From Victivallales bacterium Lenti_02 (GTDB taxonomy: Bacteria; Verrucomicrobiota; Lentisphaeria; Oligosphaerales; Lenti-02): a stretch of 10,181 nucleotides of DNA. The DNA lies in NCBI GenBank assembly GCA_001603055.1, contig LVAZ01000529.1, forward strand, positions 1 to 10,181, written 5' to 3'. Position numbers and translations under genes: made by a program. A model generated the notes under the pieces. That model worked only from the letters and a program-made list of their open reading frames with translations, did not search any database and was not told the DNA's origin. Position 1 is the stretch's first letter. Every line of letters starts with the position of its first letter. Positions 1 to 9,216 of the stretch are shown in pieces.

Positions 1-6
1 GAGCCG

Positions 7-696
7 ATGAACGGCAAAACGATTCTCGTGGTGGACGACGAGCGGGACATTCTCGAACTGCTCCGCTACAATCTCGTCAAGAATGGCTACAAGGTGATTT
101 CCGCGCTGACCGGCGAGGAGGCCCTGCGGCTGGCCGACCAGACCCCGCCCTCGCTGGTGATTCTCGACCTCATGCTGCCCGGCATGGACGGCCTCGAGGT
201 CTGCCGCGCGCTCAAGGCCAAGCGCGAGCTGGCCGACGTGCCCATCATCATGCTTTCCGCCAAGGGCGAGGAGGCCGACATCGTGGCCGGGCTCGAACTG
301 GGCGCGCACGATTACGTCTGCAAGCCCTTCAGCCCCCGCGTCCTGATCGCCCGCATCCGGGCCTGCCTGCGCCACCACAACCGCAAGGCCGAGCCGGAGA
401 ACGAGATCGTCCGCCACGAGGGCATGATGATCGATCCGGTCCGCCACGAGGTGCTGCTCGACGAGCAGCCGCTCGAACTGACCGTCACCGAATTCCGCGT
501 GCTCCACTATCTGGCCTCGCGGCCGGGCTGGGTGTTCACCCGCAACCAGATCATCGACGCGGTGCATGGCGACAAGTACGCGGTGACCGAGCGCTCGGTG
601 GACGTGCAGATCGTGGGTCTGCGCAAGAAGCTGGGCAAGTACGGCGAATGCGTCGAGACGGTCCGCGGCGTCGGCTACCGTTTCCGCGAGCCCTAG
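7..696 (+). CDS. PhoB/OmpR-family response regulator
   Basis: This is a cytoplasmic DNA-binding response regulator of 229 residues, the usual length for the OmpR/PhoB family. The receiver domain (about residues 4-120) shows the acidic pair D10-D11, the phosphoacceptor D54 in VILDLMLPGMDG, the switch serine S84 and the conserved lysine K106 followed by PF. The C-terminal winged helix (about 135-227) carries the typical ELTVTEFRVLHYLA, RSVDVQIVGLRKKLG and TVRGVGYRF segments. The start gives the normal N-terminus MNGKTILVVDDE; only six bases precede it, so its ribosome site and promoter lie outside the window. The kinase gene begins 21 bp downstream, which indicates one operon and a cognate pair. 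The family would bind direct repeats upstream of target promoters once phosphorylated. A phosphate-starvation (PhoB) role is plausible from the kinase architecture, but no pst or phoU gene is in view, so I give no symbol. Confidence 0.95.
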   Translation: MNGKTILVVDDERDILELLRYNLVKNGYKVISALTGEEALRLADQTPPSLVILDLMLPGMDGLEVCRALKAKRELADVPIIMLSAKGEEADIVAGLELGAHDYVCKPFSPRVLIARIRACLRHHNRKAEPENEIVRHEGMMIDPVRHEVLLDEQPLELTVTEFRVLHYLASRPGWVFTRNQIIDAVHGDKYAVTERSVDVQIVGLRKKLGKYGECVETVRGVGYRFREP

Positions 697-717
697 GCCC
701 CGAGCAGGAGTAGTTCC

Positions 718-2509
<1,792 letters not shown>

Positions 2510-2529
<20 letters not shown>

Positions 2530-3511
2530 GCCAGGTCTGGCGGGAGGCGGCCTGGTACATCGCTTCCATGACCGCGCTGCGCAGAGCGGCCTCGCGGGCC
2601 CCGACCAGAGTCACTTCCTTGCCGCCCACGGCATCAAGGAACAGCTCGAAGGCATGGGGCTGGGCGGGGGGAAGATGGGCGCTCCAGTCGCCGCCGCCGG
2701 CCCCGTCCACATGCTGGCTCTTGAAATAGAGCTTGCCGTTGTCCACATGGGCGTGGCCCTCGGTGCCGCTGACGACGATGCCGCCGGGATGGGCCACGTC
2801 CACCCAGCCCGCCGCCAGGGAGCCGATGGCCCCGCTGGCGAATTTGATGAGGCCCTCGCCGAATTCGTCGCAGCCTTCGTAGCGCCCGGTGGCCATGTCG
2901 ATGTCGGCGGTGACGCGGGAGACATCACCCATCCACCAGAGGAGGATGTCGAGGGAATGGGTGCCGAGATCGCCGAAGCCGCCGCAGCCGGCCTGCTCGG
3001 GGTCGGCCATCCAGCGCCAGTCGGTGTCGAACCAGCCGCCCAGCGAGCCGCTGTGGCAGTTGGTGTGGCGGACGCGGGTGATCTTGCCGAAGGCCCCGGC
3101 GTCGATCTGGGTCTTGATGAACTGCTCGATGGGGGTGCCCCGGCGGAAGTAGCCGGTCTGGAAGAGCACGCCGGCGGCCTCGATGGCGTCGGCCATGCGG
3201 TAGGCGTCCTCGGCGCCCAGGCCCAGGGGCTTCTCGACGAACATATGCTTGCCCGCCGCCGCCGCCGCCAGAACCAGTTCCTCGTGGCGGTTGGTTTCGG
3301 AGCAGATGACCACGGCGGCGACCGAGGGGTCGTCCCAGGCGGTCTGCGGGGTCTCGATGACGCTCGCTCCGAGCTGTTCGGCGTTGGCCGCCGCGCGCGC
3401 GGAGTCATGGTCGTACACGTACTCGACCGTGCAGTCGGTCCGCGCCAGAATCCGCTTCACGAAACCGGGGGTGTGGATATGGGCCGCGCCGATGAGTGCC
3501 AGCTTGAACAT
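2510..3511 (-). CDS. Gfo/Idh/MocA-family oxidoreductase
   Basis: This is a cytoplasmic NAD(P)-dependent dehydrogenase-like protein of 333 residues, normal for the family, which usually oxidises or reduces sugars, inositols or their derivatives. The Rossmann half (about 1-120) starts MFKLALIGAAHIHTPGF and carries the family signature EKP (E93-K94-P95), where the lysine is the usual catalytic residue. The C-terminal alpha/beta half shows GGFGDLGTHSLD, with D181 and H185 at the positions that normally complete the active site. The nucleotide-binding loop reads GAAHIH rather than the textbook GxGxxG. I chose the ATG at 3511 because AGGAG lies 8 nt upstream and the protein then starts directly at the first beta strand; the frame stays open further upstream but adds a non-conserved tail. 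It is divergent from the beta-helix gene, and a promoter and leader hairpin lie upstream. The substrate cannot be assigned; a sugar released by the neighbouring hydrolases is possible. Confidence 0.93.
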
Positions 3512-3546
3512 GGTCGGTTCTCCTGCGTGAACAGCTCGGGAGGTGC

Positions 3547-3563
3547 GTCCGGGAAAACCGGAC
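3547..3563 (-). promoter_or_regulatory. Inverted repeat in oxidoreductase leader (possible operator or hairpin)
   Basis: A perfect 6-bp inverted repeat, GTCCGG-GAAAA-CCGGAC on the plus strand, has a 5-nt centre. It lies 36 bp upstream of the oxidoreductase start and just inside the transcript expected from the promoter at 3585-3612. It could be a regulator binding site or a short leader hairpin. No T-run follows on the minus strand, so it does not look like a terminator. In DNA this GC-rich, a 6-bp palindrome can also arise by chance. Confidence 0.35.
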
Positions 3564-3584
3564 ATGGGCTTGGTGCATGGAAGG

Positions 3585-3612
3585 AACATAGAGCGGCCCG
3601 CGCCCGCGTCAA
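3585..3612 (-). promoter_or_regulatory. Candidate sigma-70-type promoter for the oxidoreductase gene
   Basis: On the minus strand, TTGACG (3612-3607) is followed after 16 bp by TATGTT (3590-3585). The first differs from the -35 consensus at one base and the second from the -10 consensus at two. Transcription would begin near 3578, giving a leader of about 67 nt before the start codon at 3511. The position in the divergent spacer and correct orientation support it; it is a pattern match only. Confidence 0.5.
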
Positions 3613-3619
3613 TGTCCGC

Positions 3620-3650
3620 CCGGATTTCCGGCCCCGCTTGCAGCCGGGGC
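3620..3650. repeat. Pair of adjacent inverted repeats in the divergent spacer
   Basis: Two short inverted repeats abut. CCGGA-TT-TCCGG occupies 3620-3631, and GCCCCG, an 8-nt loop and CGGGGC occupy 3631-3650. They lie behind the predicted oxidoreductase promoter and about 60 bp upstream of the beta-helix start. They could be operators for a regulator controlling both divergent genes, or a structured leader of the beta-helix transcript. I found no convincing plus-strand -35/-10 pair near them, and chance is a real alternative at this base composition. Confidence 0.3.
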
Positions 3651-3708
3651 GAGGGGCGGCATGTTTGGCAGGGAAGCCGTTCTGTCCGGGATAGCCAAGG
3701 AATCGCCG

Positions 3709-5886
3709 ATGACACCGTTTTCCCGTTTTCTGGTCTTTCTGCTCGCTGGTGTCGGCCTGATGGCGGCCGAGACGCGGTATTACCTGTCGCCCGAGGGGGA
3801 CGACGCGGGGCCGGGCACCCGCGAGCAACCCTGGCGGAGCATGGCCAAGGCCAACGCGGCGGCGGCACCGGGGACGACCTTGGTCTTCTTGCCCGGCACC
3901 TACGAGGGCTGCCTCGAACCAGGCCGGTCCGGCGAGGCGGGGAAACCGGTGGTGTTCCGCGCCGAGGAGCCGGGGACGGTGACCCTGCGGGGCGGCGTCT
4001 CCAGCGACGGGGTGCGCACTTGCCTGCGCCTGGTGGACCGCGAACAGGTCCGGATCGTCGGCTTCCGCCTGCGGCCGCCGCCGGGGATCGGCTGGTTCCA
4101 GTTCCTGCGGGTGCGGCACAGCCTGCTGGCGGAATGCGACATGGACGACGCGCGCGGCGGCGCGCGCCCGGCGGAATGCCGGGACTGCCACTACAACCGC
4201 TTCGTGGACCTGCGCTGCACCCGGGCCAACAACCTCGGCCAGTGGGGCCATGTCTCCGGCGATCTGTGGAACAACTGGGCGAGCAGCCACAATGTCTTCG
4301 AGCGGGTCTACATCAGCGGGGTCGGGCACCGCCCCTTCGGCCTGTGGTTCGATTGTAGCCACAATGTGCTGCGCGAATGCGTGTTCGACTGCCGCTGGGG
4401 GCGCAATTTCGAGTTCTTCTCGACCACGCGGCTGCTTATGGAGCGCTGCCTCGTGACCAACGGCTTCGACGGCTCGGGCTCGGCGGACGGCCGGGCCAAG
4501 CTCTTCGTGGTGGACAGCATTGTCCGCCGCAATCTGATCTACCGCAACCACTACGGCCCCGTCGTCGCGAATTCGTACACCTACGAGAAGCTGCCCACCT
4601 TCGGCATGCTGCGTTCGCGCATCTACCACAACACCTGGTACCGCAACCACGACTACGGGCTCCAGTTGGTCGATCTCGGCCAACAACCCGACCCCCACCA
4701 GATTCAGGGCAATGTCCTGCTGAACAATCTCTTCGCCGACAACGATCCCGGCGGCGACGGCATCGCCCTCCGCCTCGCCACCAACCTGGCTCCGGACAAC
4801 CGCTTCGCGGGCAATCTGCTCTGGGGCGGGAACGCCGAGGCCCCGGTGGTGCGGCTCGACTGGCCCGGCAACGAAAGCCTGACCGCCGAACAGGCTAACC
4901 GGCATCAGTCAGGCTGGTTCGCCGACAACTTCGCCGCCCCGCCCGGTTTCCTTGCTCCCGAGCGGGACATCTTCGAGCTTGCGCCCGACAGCCCCGCCGG
5001 GGACCGGGGATTGCCGTTGACCAGAACTCGCGCCGCTGGCCGGGGAACGCTCCTGCCCGTGGCGGACGCCCGCTGGTTCTACGACGGTTTCGGCATTCCG
5101 GGTGAGCAGGGGGATGACATCGTGGTCGGCGGCGCGACCGTCCGCGTGCTGCGGGCCGATATCGAGGCCCACACCCTGGAGGTGGACCGGGAAATCGCCT
5201 GGGAGGCCTTCGCCCCCATTTTTCCGCCCCACACGGGCACCGCCCCCGATCTCGGGGCCTACGAACGAGGCATGGCGACCGGGCCGACTGTTCCGGACGG
5301 GCTCCGCGTGGAAACCATGGAGACCGCCAAGGACATCGTGGTCCACACCGATTTCGAGCCCGAAAACCTCGAATCCTGGCATTACTACTGGAACTTCTCC
5401 CGCCAGCAGCGCACGGATAGCCGCCTGGACGCCACCACCGCCTCTTCGGGACGGCATTCCATGCGGGTGTTCGCCACGGAGGAGGCCAAGGACCGGAACG
5501 ACGCCTGGCTGTCCTGCGACATCCGCCCCCGCTGGTGGGATGTGGACCGCTTCCCGGAAATCCGGCTGGCCTACCGCATTCCCCCCGGCGTGCCGGTGGG
5601 GCTGTGGCTCTACGCCTTCCAGGGGGCGGGCGCTCCCGAACGCCGCGTCTGCCTCGGCGGCACCCCCGCCCGCGCCGTCGGCTCCGCCCCCGACCTGGCC
5701 CGCTACACCCTGGTTGACGATGGCGAATGGCACGAGATTTCCCTCGATGCCCGCCTGATCCGCGAGGACTTCCCCGAGGTCAAGCTACTCAAAATGTTCC
5801 GCTTCTACACCCACCGGAACGGCAAACACGGCGACCAGTTCTGGTTCGACGATTTCCGCATCCTCCCCGCCCCCGCCGAAAACTGA
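3709..5886 (+). CDS. Secreted right-handed beta-helix protein with C-terminal beta-sandwich
   Basis: This exported protein of 725 residues is probably a polysaccharide lyase- or hydrolase-like beta-helix. The N-terminus is a signal peptide (about 1-20, hydrophobic core FLVFLLAGVGLMA, likely cut near AA-ETR). The opening YYLSPEGDDAGPGTREQPWRS followed by LVFLPGTYEG is typical of DUF1565/pectate-lyase-like helices. Repeating coils rich in N, such as HNVFERV, HNVLREC, RNLIYRN and GNVLLNNLFADN, run to about residue 390, and the common beta-helix tail DLGAYE ends near 519. A second domain (about 545-718) opens VVHTDFEPENLESW and closes FWFDDFRIL, a jelly-roll layout. I chose the ATG at 3709 because AAGGA lies 7 nt upstream and it places the signal peptide at the N-terminus; an upstream in-frame ATG at 3661 would bury it. 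I cannot identify catalytic residues, so the substrate and even enzymatic activity are unproven. Confidence 0.88.
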   Translation: MTPFSRFLVFLLAGVGLMAAETRYYLSPEGDDAGPGTREQPWRSMAKANAAAAPGTTLVFLPGTYEGCLEPGRSGEAGKPVVFRAEEPGTVTLRGGVSSDGVRTCLRLVDREQVRIVGFRLRPPPGIGWFQFLRVRHSLLAECDMDDARGGARPAECRDCHYNRFVDLRCTRANNLGQWGHVSGDLWNNWASSHNVFERVYISGVGHRPFGLWFDCSHNVLRECVFDCRWGRNFEFFSTTRLLMERCLVTNGFDGSGSADGRAKLFVVDSIVRRNLIYRNHYGPVVANSYTYEKLPTFGMLRSRIYHNTWYRNHDYGLQLVDLGQQPDPHQIQGNVLLNNLFADNDPGGDGIALRLATNLAPDNRFAGNLLWGGNAEAPVVRLDWPGNESLTAEQANRHQSGWFADNFAAPPGFLAPERDIFELAPDSPAGDRGLPLTRTRAAGRGTLLPVADARWFYDGFGIPGEQGDDIVVGGATVRVLRADIEAHTLEVDREIAWEAFAPIFPPHTGTAPDLGAYERGMATGPTVPDGLRVETMETAKDIVVHTDFEPENLESWHYYWNFSRQQRTDSRLDATTASSGRHSMRVFATEEAKDRNDAWLSCDIRPRWWDVDRFPEIRLAYRIPPGVPVGLWLYAFQGAGAPERRVCLGGTPARAVGSAPDLARYTLVDDGEWHEISLDARLIREDFPEVKLLKMFRFYTHRNGKHGDQFWFDDFRILPAPAEN

Positions 5887-5918
5887 ACCGGGACTGCCAT
5901 TCGCTGCTCGCCCGCGGC

Positions 5919-5946
5919 TTGACGAAAGGCGGGGGTGATTTACTTT
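5919..5946 (+). promoter_or_regulatory. Candidate promoter for the GH5 gene
   Basis: TTGACG (5919-5924), a 16-bp spacer and TACTTT (5941-5946) lie in the 93-bp gap before the GH5 start. The -35 is strong and the -10 is weak. A start near 5953 would leave a leader of about 27 nt that retains the AGGAG ribosome site. The -35 is identical to the one proposed for the oxidoreductase, with the same spacer length. If real, the GH5/DUF4038 pair can be transcribed separately from the beta-helix gene. Confidence 0.4.
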
Positions 5947-5979
5947 CGGGGAAATGCGTTCCCTATCCAGGAGAGTACC

Positions 5980-7590
5980 ATGAAACGCTTGCTGGTTCGT
6001 CTGGCGGCCGGTTCGGTCGCGCTGTGTGCCGCCATGACCTTCGCGCAGGAGGGTGGAGCGATGCCGAACGATCCTGTGATAGTCGGCGAAGTGGTGTTCC
6101 GGACCGATTTCTCGACGGCGGAGTCCCGCGCGGGCTGGTCCGCGTTGCCCTGCGCCACCTGGGTCGAGGTGCCGGGCCGGGGCATGTGCCTCAAGGTCGA
6201 GGTGCCCGAAAAGGTGGCGGGCGAGGGGACCATGATCACCTTGCCCATCGATGTGAAGCGCTTCGCCAACTGCCAGCTTTTCTTCCGCTGCCAGGCGAAG
6301 GCGGAAAACGTCTCGAAGCCGGAGCGCAACTATCTTGGCGTCAAGTACATGTTCCATGCCGTTTCCCCCACCACCGGGCCGATCTGGGTCAATGAGAGCG
6401 ATGTCCACGGCACCTTCGACTGGAAGGCCCTGAGCTTCACGGCCACCGTCCCCGGCGACGTGGAGCGGGCCGTGCTCCAGCTCGGCTTGCAGGACTGCAC
6501 CGGGACCGTCTACTTCGACGATCTCGAAATCACCGTGCTGCGCCGCCTGCCGGTGCGCCCCGCGCCCGATCCGAACGCCCCGCCCGCCTTCCGCGGCCAC
6601 TCGCTGCCGCGCCTGCGCGGCTGCATGTCGCCCAACACGTTCCGCGACGAGGACCTGCGCGTCCTCGGCCAGGACTGGAACGCGAACCTGATCCGCTGGC
6701 AGATGACCACCCGCTGGGGCGCCGACTACAAGCACGACCAGGACTACAACATCGACAAGTACAACGAGTGGCTCGACGGCAAGCTGGACGAACTCGAACA
6801 GGCCCTCGAGGCCTGCCGACGCTACGGCATCATGCTGGTCATCGATCTGCACTCGCCGCCGGGCGGCCGGATGCCGAACCGGGACCTCGTCCTCATCCAT
6901 GAGAAGAAATACCTCGACGCCTTCGTCGCCTGCTGGGAGAAGATCGCCCGCCGCTTCAAGGGCCATCCCAACGTCTGGGGCTACGACCTGGTGAACGAGC
7001 CGGTGCAGAATCTGCCGCCGGGCGAGGGCGGCACCGACTACTGGCAGGCCCAGGTGCTCGCCGCCAGGGCCATCCGCGCCATCGATCCCGACACCCCCAT
7101 CATCTTCGAGGTGGATCACTGGGACAGCGCCGATGGCTTCAAGTACGTCGAGCCGGTGGACATCCCCCGCGTGGTCTACCAGGTCCACATGTACTGGCCC
7201 GGCCAGTTCACCCACCAGGGCGTCCACGGCAGCCCTGTGGGGATCGAGTACCCCGGCACCATCGGCGGGGCGCAGACGGACAAGGAGGCCCTGCGGCGCC
7301 ATCTCGCCCCGGTCCGCGAATTCCAGCTCGCCTACAATGTCCACATCTACGTCGGCGAGTTCAGCGCCATCCGCTGGGCCCCCGGCGACAGCGCCCTCCA
7401 CTACCTGCGCGACTGCATCGAAATCTTCGAGGAGTACGGCTGGGACTGGTCCTACCACGCCTACCGCGAATGGGACGGCTGGAGCCTCGAACACGACGGC
7501 ACCGACCCCAAGGACCGCAGCCGCAGCGAAACCCCCGGCAAGCGCCTCCAGTACATGCTCGAATGGTTCCGCAAAAACGAGAAGCCCTGA
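5980..7590 (+). CDS. Secreted GH5-type glycoside hydrolase with N-terminal carbohydrate-binding-like domain
   Basis: This exported endo- or exo-glycosidase has 536 residues. The signal peptide (about 1-23, core LLVRLAAGSVALCAAMTFA, likely cut after FAQ) precedes a beta-sandwich (about 34-188, opening VVFRTDFS and closing VYFDDLEITVL) that resembles CBM4/9-type modules. A proline-rich linker (about 190-204) leads to a TIM barrel (about 205-530) of the GH5/cellulase superfamily. Visible landmarks are LIRW (R239), VIDLHSPPGG (H291), VNEP with acid/base E340, VHMYWPG (H403) and VGEF with nucleophile E460. GH5 enzymes cleave beta-glucans, mannans and related glycans by a retaining mechanism; the subfamily cannot be read by eye. 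I chose the ATG at 5980 because AGGAG is 6 nt upstream and the signal peptide follows directly. The DUF4038 gene starts 15 bp after its stop, so the two are probably co-transcribed. Confidence 0.92.
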   Translation: MKRLLVRLAAGSVALCAAMTFAQEGGAMPNDPVIVGEVVFRTDFSTAESRAGWSALPCATWVEVPGRGMCLKVEVPEKVAGEGTMITLPIDVKRFANCQLFFRCQAKAENVSKPERNYLGVKYMFHAVSPTTGPIWVNESDVHGTFDWKALSFTATVPGDVERAVLQLGLQDCTGTVYFDDLEITVLRRLPVRPAPDPNAPPAFRGHSLPRLRGCMSPNTFRDEDLRVLGQDWNANLIRWQMTTRWGADYKHDQDYNIDKYNEWLDGKLDELEQALEACRRYGIMLVIDLHSPPGGRMPNRDLVLIHEKKYLDAFVACWEKIARRFKGHPNVWGYDLVNEPVQNLPPGEGGTDYWQAQVLAARAIRAIDPDTPIIFEVDHWDSADGFKYVEPVDIPRVVYQVHMYWPGQFTHQGVHGSPVGIEYPGTIGGAQTDKEALRRHLAPVREFQLAYNVHIYVGEFSAIRWAPGDSALHYLRDCIEIFEEYGWDWSYHAYREWDGWSLEHDGTDPKDRSRSETPGKRLQYMLEWFRKNEKP

Positions 7591-7605
7591 ACCGGAAAGC
7601 CGCCC

Positions 7606-9132
7606 ATGCCCACCGTCCACCGCTATGGCGTCCATGAATTCGCGTTGACCGCCCAGGCCGAACTGCCCAATCCCCTCTGGGATGGCGAGTTGCTCGCCAC
7701 CTTCGCCGCCCCCTCTGGCCGGGAGATCGCGGTGCGCGGATTCTGGGACGGCGGGCGGACCTGGCGGGTGCGTTTCAGTCCCGACGAGGTGGGCCTGTGG
7801 AGCTGGCGCAGCCAGGGCGCGGATGCGGGGCTCTGCGCGGCGGGCACGGTGGAATGCGTGCCCTATCAGGGCGACAATCCGTTGTACCGCCACGGTCCCC
7901 TCCGGGTCGCCGCCAGCCGCGCCTTCCTCGAACATGCTGACGGCACCCCCTTCTTCTGGCTGGGCGACACCGCCTGGAACGGGGTCATCCGGGGCGACGA
8001 CGCGAACTGGGAGCGTTTCCTCGCGCTGCGCGCCGCCCAGCGCTTCACGGTGGTCCAGTTCGTCTGCTGCCACTGGCGCGGCGATGTGGCGGACGAATTC
8101 GGCGATTCCGCCTGCACCGAGGAACCCCCGATCCGCATCAACCCGGCCTTCTTCCAGCGCCTCGACCGCCGGGTCGCCCGGATCAACGAGCACGGCCTGC
8201 TCGGCGCGCCGGTGGCCCTCTGGGCCTTGCTGGAAACCGATATCGGACGCAAGCTGCCGGAGGCGGACGCCATCCGCCTGGCCTCCTACATCGTCGCCCG
8301 CTACGACGCCTATCAGGTCGCCTGGCTGCTCGGCGGCGACGGCAACTACCAATTGATGGGGGTGGACCGCTGGCGGCGGATCGGCCAGGCCGTCTTCGCC
8401 ACCGGGCACGACCGCCTGGCGACGCTCCATCCCTGCGGCACCAACTGGGTGGGCGAGGAGTTCCGCAACGAGGACTGGTACGACTTCATCGGCTACCAGT
8501 CCGGCCACGGCGACGGCGAGAAGGACCTGCGCTGGCTCACGGCCGGCCCTCCCGCCACCTGCTGGGACCGCGAGCCCCGCCTGCCGGTGGTCAACCTCGA
8601 GCCCAACTACGAGATCGCCATCGGCTACCATCACCACACGGTCTTCACCGACTACCACGTCCGCCGCGCCGCCTACTGGAGCCTGCTCCTCAGCCCCGCC
8701 GCCGGACTCACCTACGGCCACGACTCGATCTGGAACTGGAATTTCGCCACCGGCCCGAGCGAGGGCCACGGCAACTGGCACAACGGCGCGGTCCCCCCCT
8801 GGACCGAAGGGCTGGAAACCCCCGGCATCGCCTCGATGACCGTGCTGCGCGGCATTCTGGAACGCCTCCCCTGGACCACCCTCGTCCCCGCCCCCCGGGC
8901 CGTGCGCCAGACCTCCGACGACCCGCAGACCTTTGTCGCGGCGGCGCGGGCGGCGGACGGCACCCTGGTCGTCTACACCCCCTGCGGCGGCACCGTCGCC
9001 TGCGGGGACGGCGACTTTCCCCACCCCGTCCGCCGGGTGGACCCGCGCACCGGCGCGGTCCGGACGCAGCCGGACCTGTCCTGTCCCGAGGGCCAGGACT
9101 GGCTCCTCGTCTGCGGCCCCGGCTGGCGCTGA
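7606..9132 (+). CDS. DUF5060/DUF4038 (GH140-like) glycoside hydrolase, apparently cytoplasmic
   Basis: This protein has 508 residues. The N-terminal beta-sandwich (about 5-88, with NPLWDGELLATFAAPSGREI and GFWDGGRTWRVRFSPDEVG) matches the DUF5060 pattern. The barrel (about 98-415) has DUF4038 hallmarks: GTPFFWLGDTAWN, WLLGGDGNY with candidate acid/base D245, NLEPNYE with candidate nucleophile E332 or E336, and GLTYGHDSIWNWN. The C-terminal region (about 425-505) resembles the small beta domain often attached to this family. DUF4038 proteins include the GH140 apiosidases of rhamnogalacturonan-II breakdown, but the group is broad. No signal peptide is present, and a stop codon six codons upstream in the same frame rules out a longer N-terminus. 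The ribosome site GGAAAG (7594-7599) is weak and 6 nt from the ATG, so translation may be coupled to the GH5 gene. It may trim imported oligosaccharides. Confidence 0.88.
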   Translation: MPTVHRYGVHEFALTAQAELPNPLWDGELLATFAAPSGREIAVRGFWDGGRTWRVRFSPDEVGLWSWRSQGADAGLCAAGTVECVPYQGDNPLYRHGPLRVAASRAFLEHADGTPFFWLGDTAWNGVIRGDDANWERFLALRAAQRFTVVQFVCCHWRGDVADEFGDSACTEEPPIRINPAFFQRLDRRVARINEHGLLGAPVALWALLETDIGRKLPEADAIRLASYIVARYDAYQVAWLLGGDGNYQLMGVDRWRRIGQAVFATGHDRLATLHPCGTNWVGEEFRNEDWYDFIGYQSGHGDGEKDLRWLTAGPPATCWDREPRLPVVNLEPNYEIAIGYHHHTVFTDYHVRRAAYWSLLLSPAAGLTYGHDSIWNWNFATGPSEGHGNWHNGAVPPWTEGLETPGIASMTVLRGILERLPWTTLVPAPRAVRQTSDDPQTFVAAARAADGTLVVYTPCGGTVACGDGDFPHPVRRVDPRTGAVRTQPDLSCPEGQDWLLVCGPGWR

Positions 9133-9136
9133 GCCC

Positions 9137-9150
9137 CTGGCTCCGGCCAG
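9137..9150 (+). other. Short hairpin after the DUF4038 gene
   Basis: CTGGC, the tetraloop TCCG and GCCAG form a 5-bp stem 4 bp after the DUF4038 stop codon. No T-run follows, so it is not a standard intrinsic terminator. It may protect the 3' end of the transcript or be chance. Confidence 0.25.
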
Positions 9151-9151
9151 C

Positions 9152-9179
9152 TTGCAGTCATGCTTTGCCGGGATATAGG
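9152..9179 (+). promoter_or_regulatory. Candidate promoter for the GAF gene
   Basis: TTGCAG (9152-9157), a 16-bp spacer and TATAGG (9174-9179) lie in the AT-richer 84-bp gap before the GAF gene. The predicted leader is about 30 nt and includes the AGG ribosome site at 9207-9209. Each element differs from consensus at two bases. It suggests the GAF gene is transcribed independently of the carbohydrate genes. Confidence 0.4.
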
Positions 9180-9216
9180 TAAAGGCGACTGATATAGCCA
9201 CTTTTCAGGTTTGCCG

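Noticed and set aside
2654..3694. A plus-strand open frame of 346 codons opposite the oxidoreductase
   Set aside because: No domain and typical antisense composition; the minus-strand gene there has intact family motifs and a good ribosome site.
3665..3694. Possible plus-strand promoter TTGGCA with GGATAG for the beta-helix gene
   Set aside because: Transcription would start on top of the ribosome site at 3697-3701, the spacer is 18 bp and the -10 match is poor.
3661..3708. Upstream ATG at 3661 as the beta-helix start
   Set aside because: It would add 16 residues ahead of a clear signal peptide; the ATG at 3709 has AAGGA at 7-nt spacing.
4150..4167. 7-bp all-G/C inverted repeat with a 4-nt loop
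   Set aside because: It lies inside the beta-helix coding sequence and encodes an alternating Ala/Arg/Gly stretch; such repeats are expected by chance in alternating GC runs.
3457..4905. A minus-strand open frame of 482 codons opposite the beta-helix gene
   Set aside because: Low-complexity VGAPDH-rich translation, no ribosome site, and it lies opposite a well-supported gene and across the oxidoreductase start.
5785..9201. A minus-strand open frame of more than 1,100 codons opposite the GH5 and DUF4038 genes
   Set aside because: It is rich in V, G, A, D and H with no recognisable domain. It is the antisense reflection of high third-position G+C in real plus-strand genes that have signal peptides and catalytic motifs.
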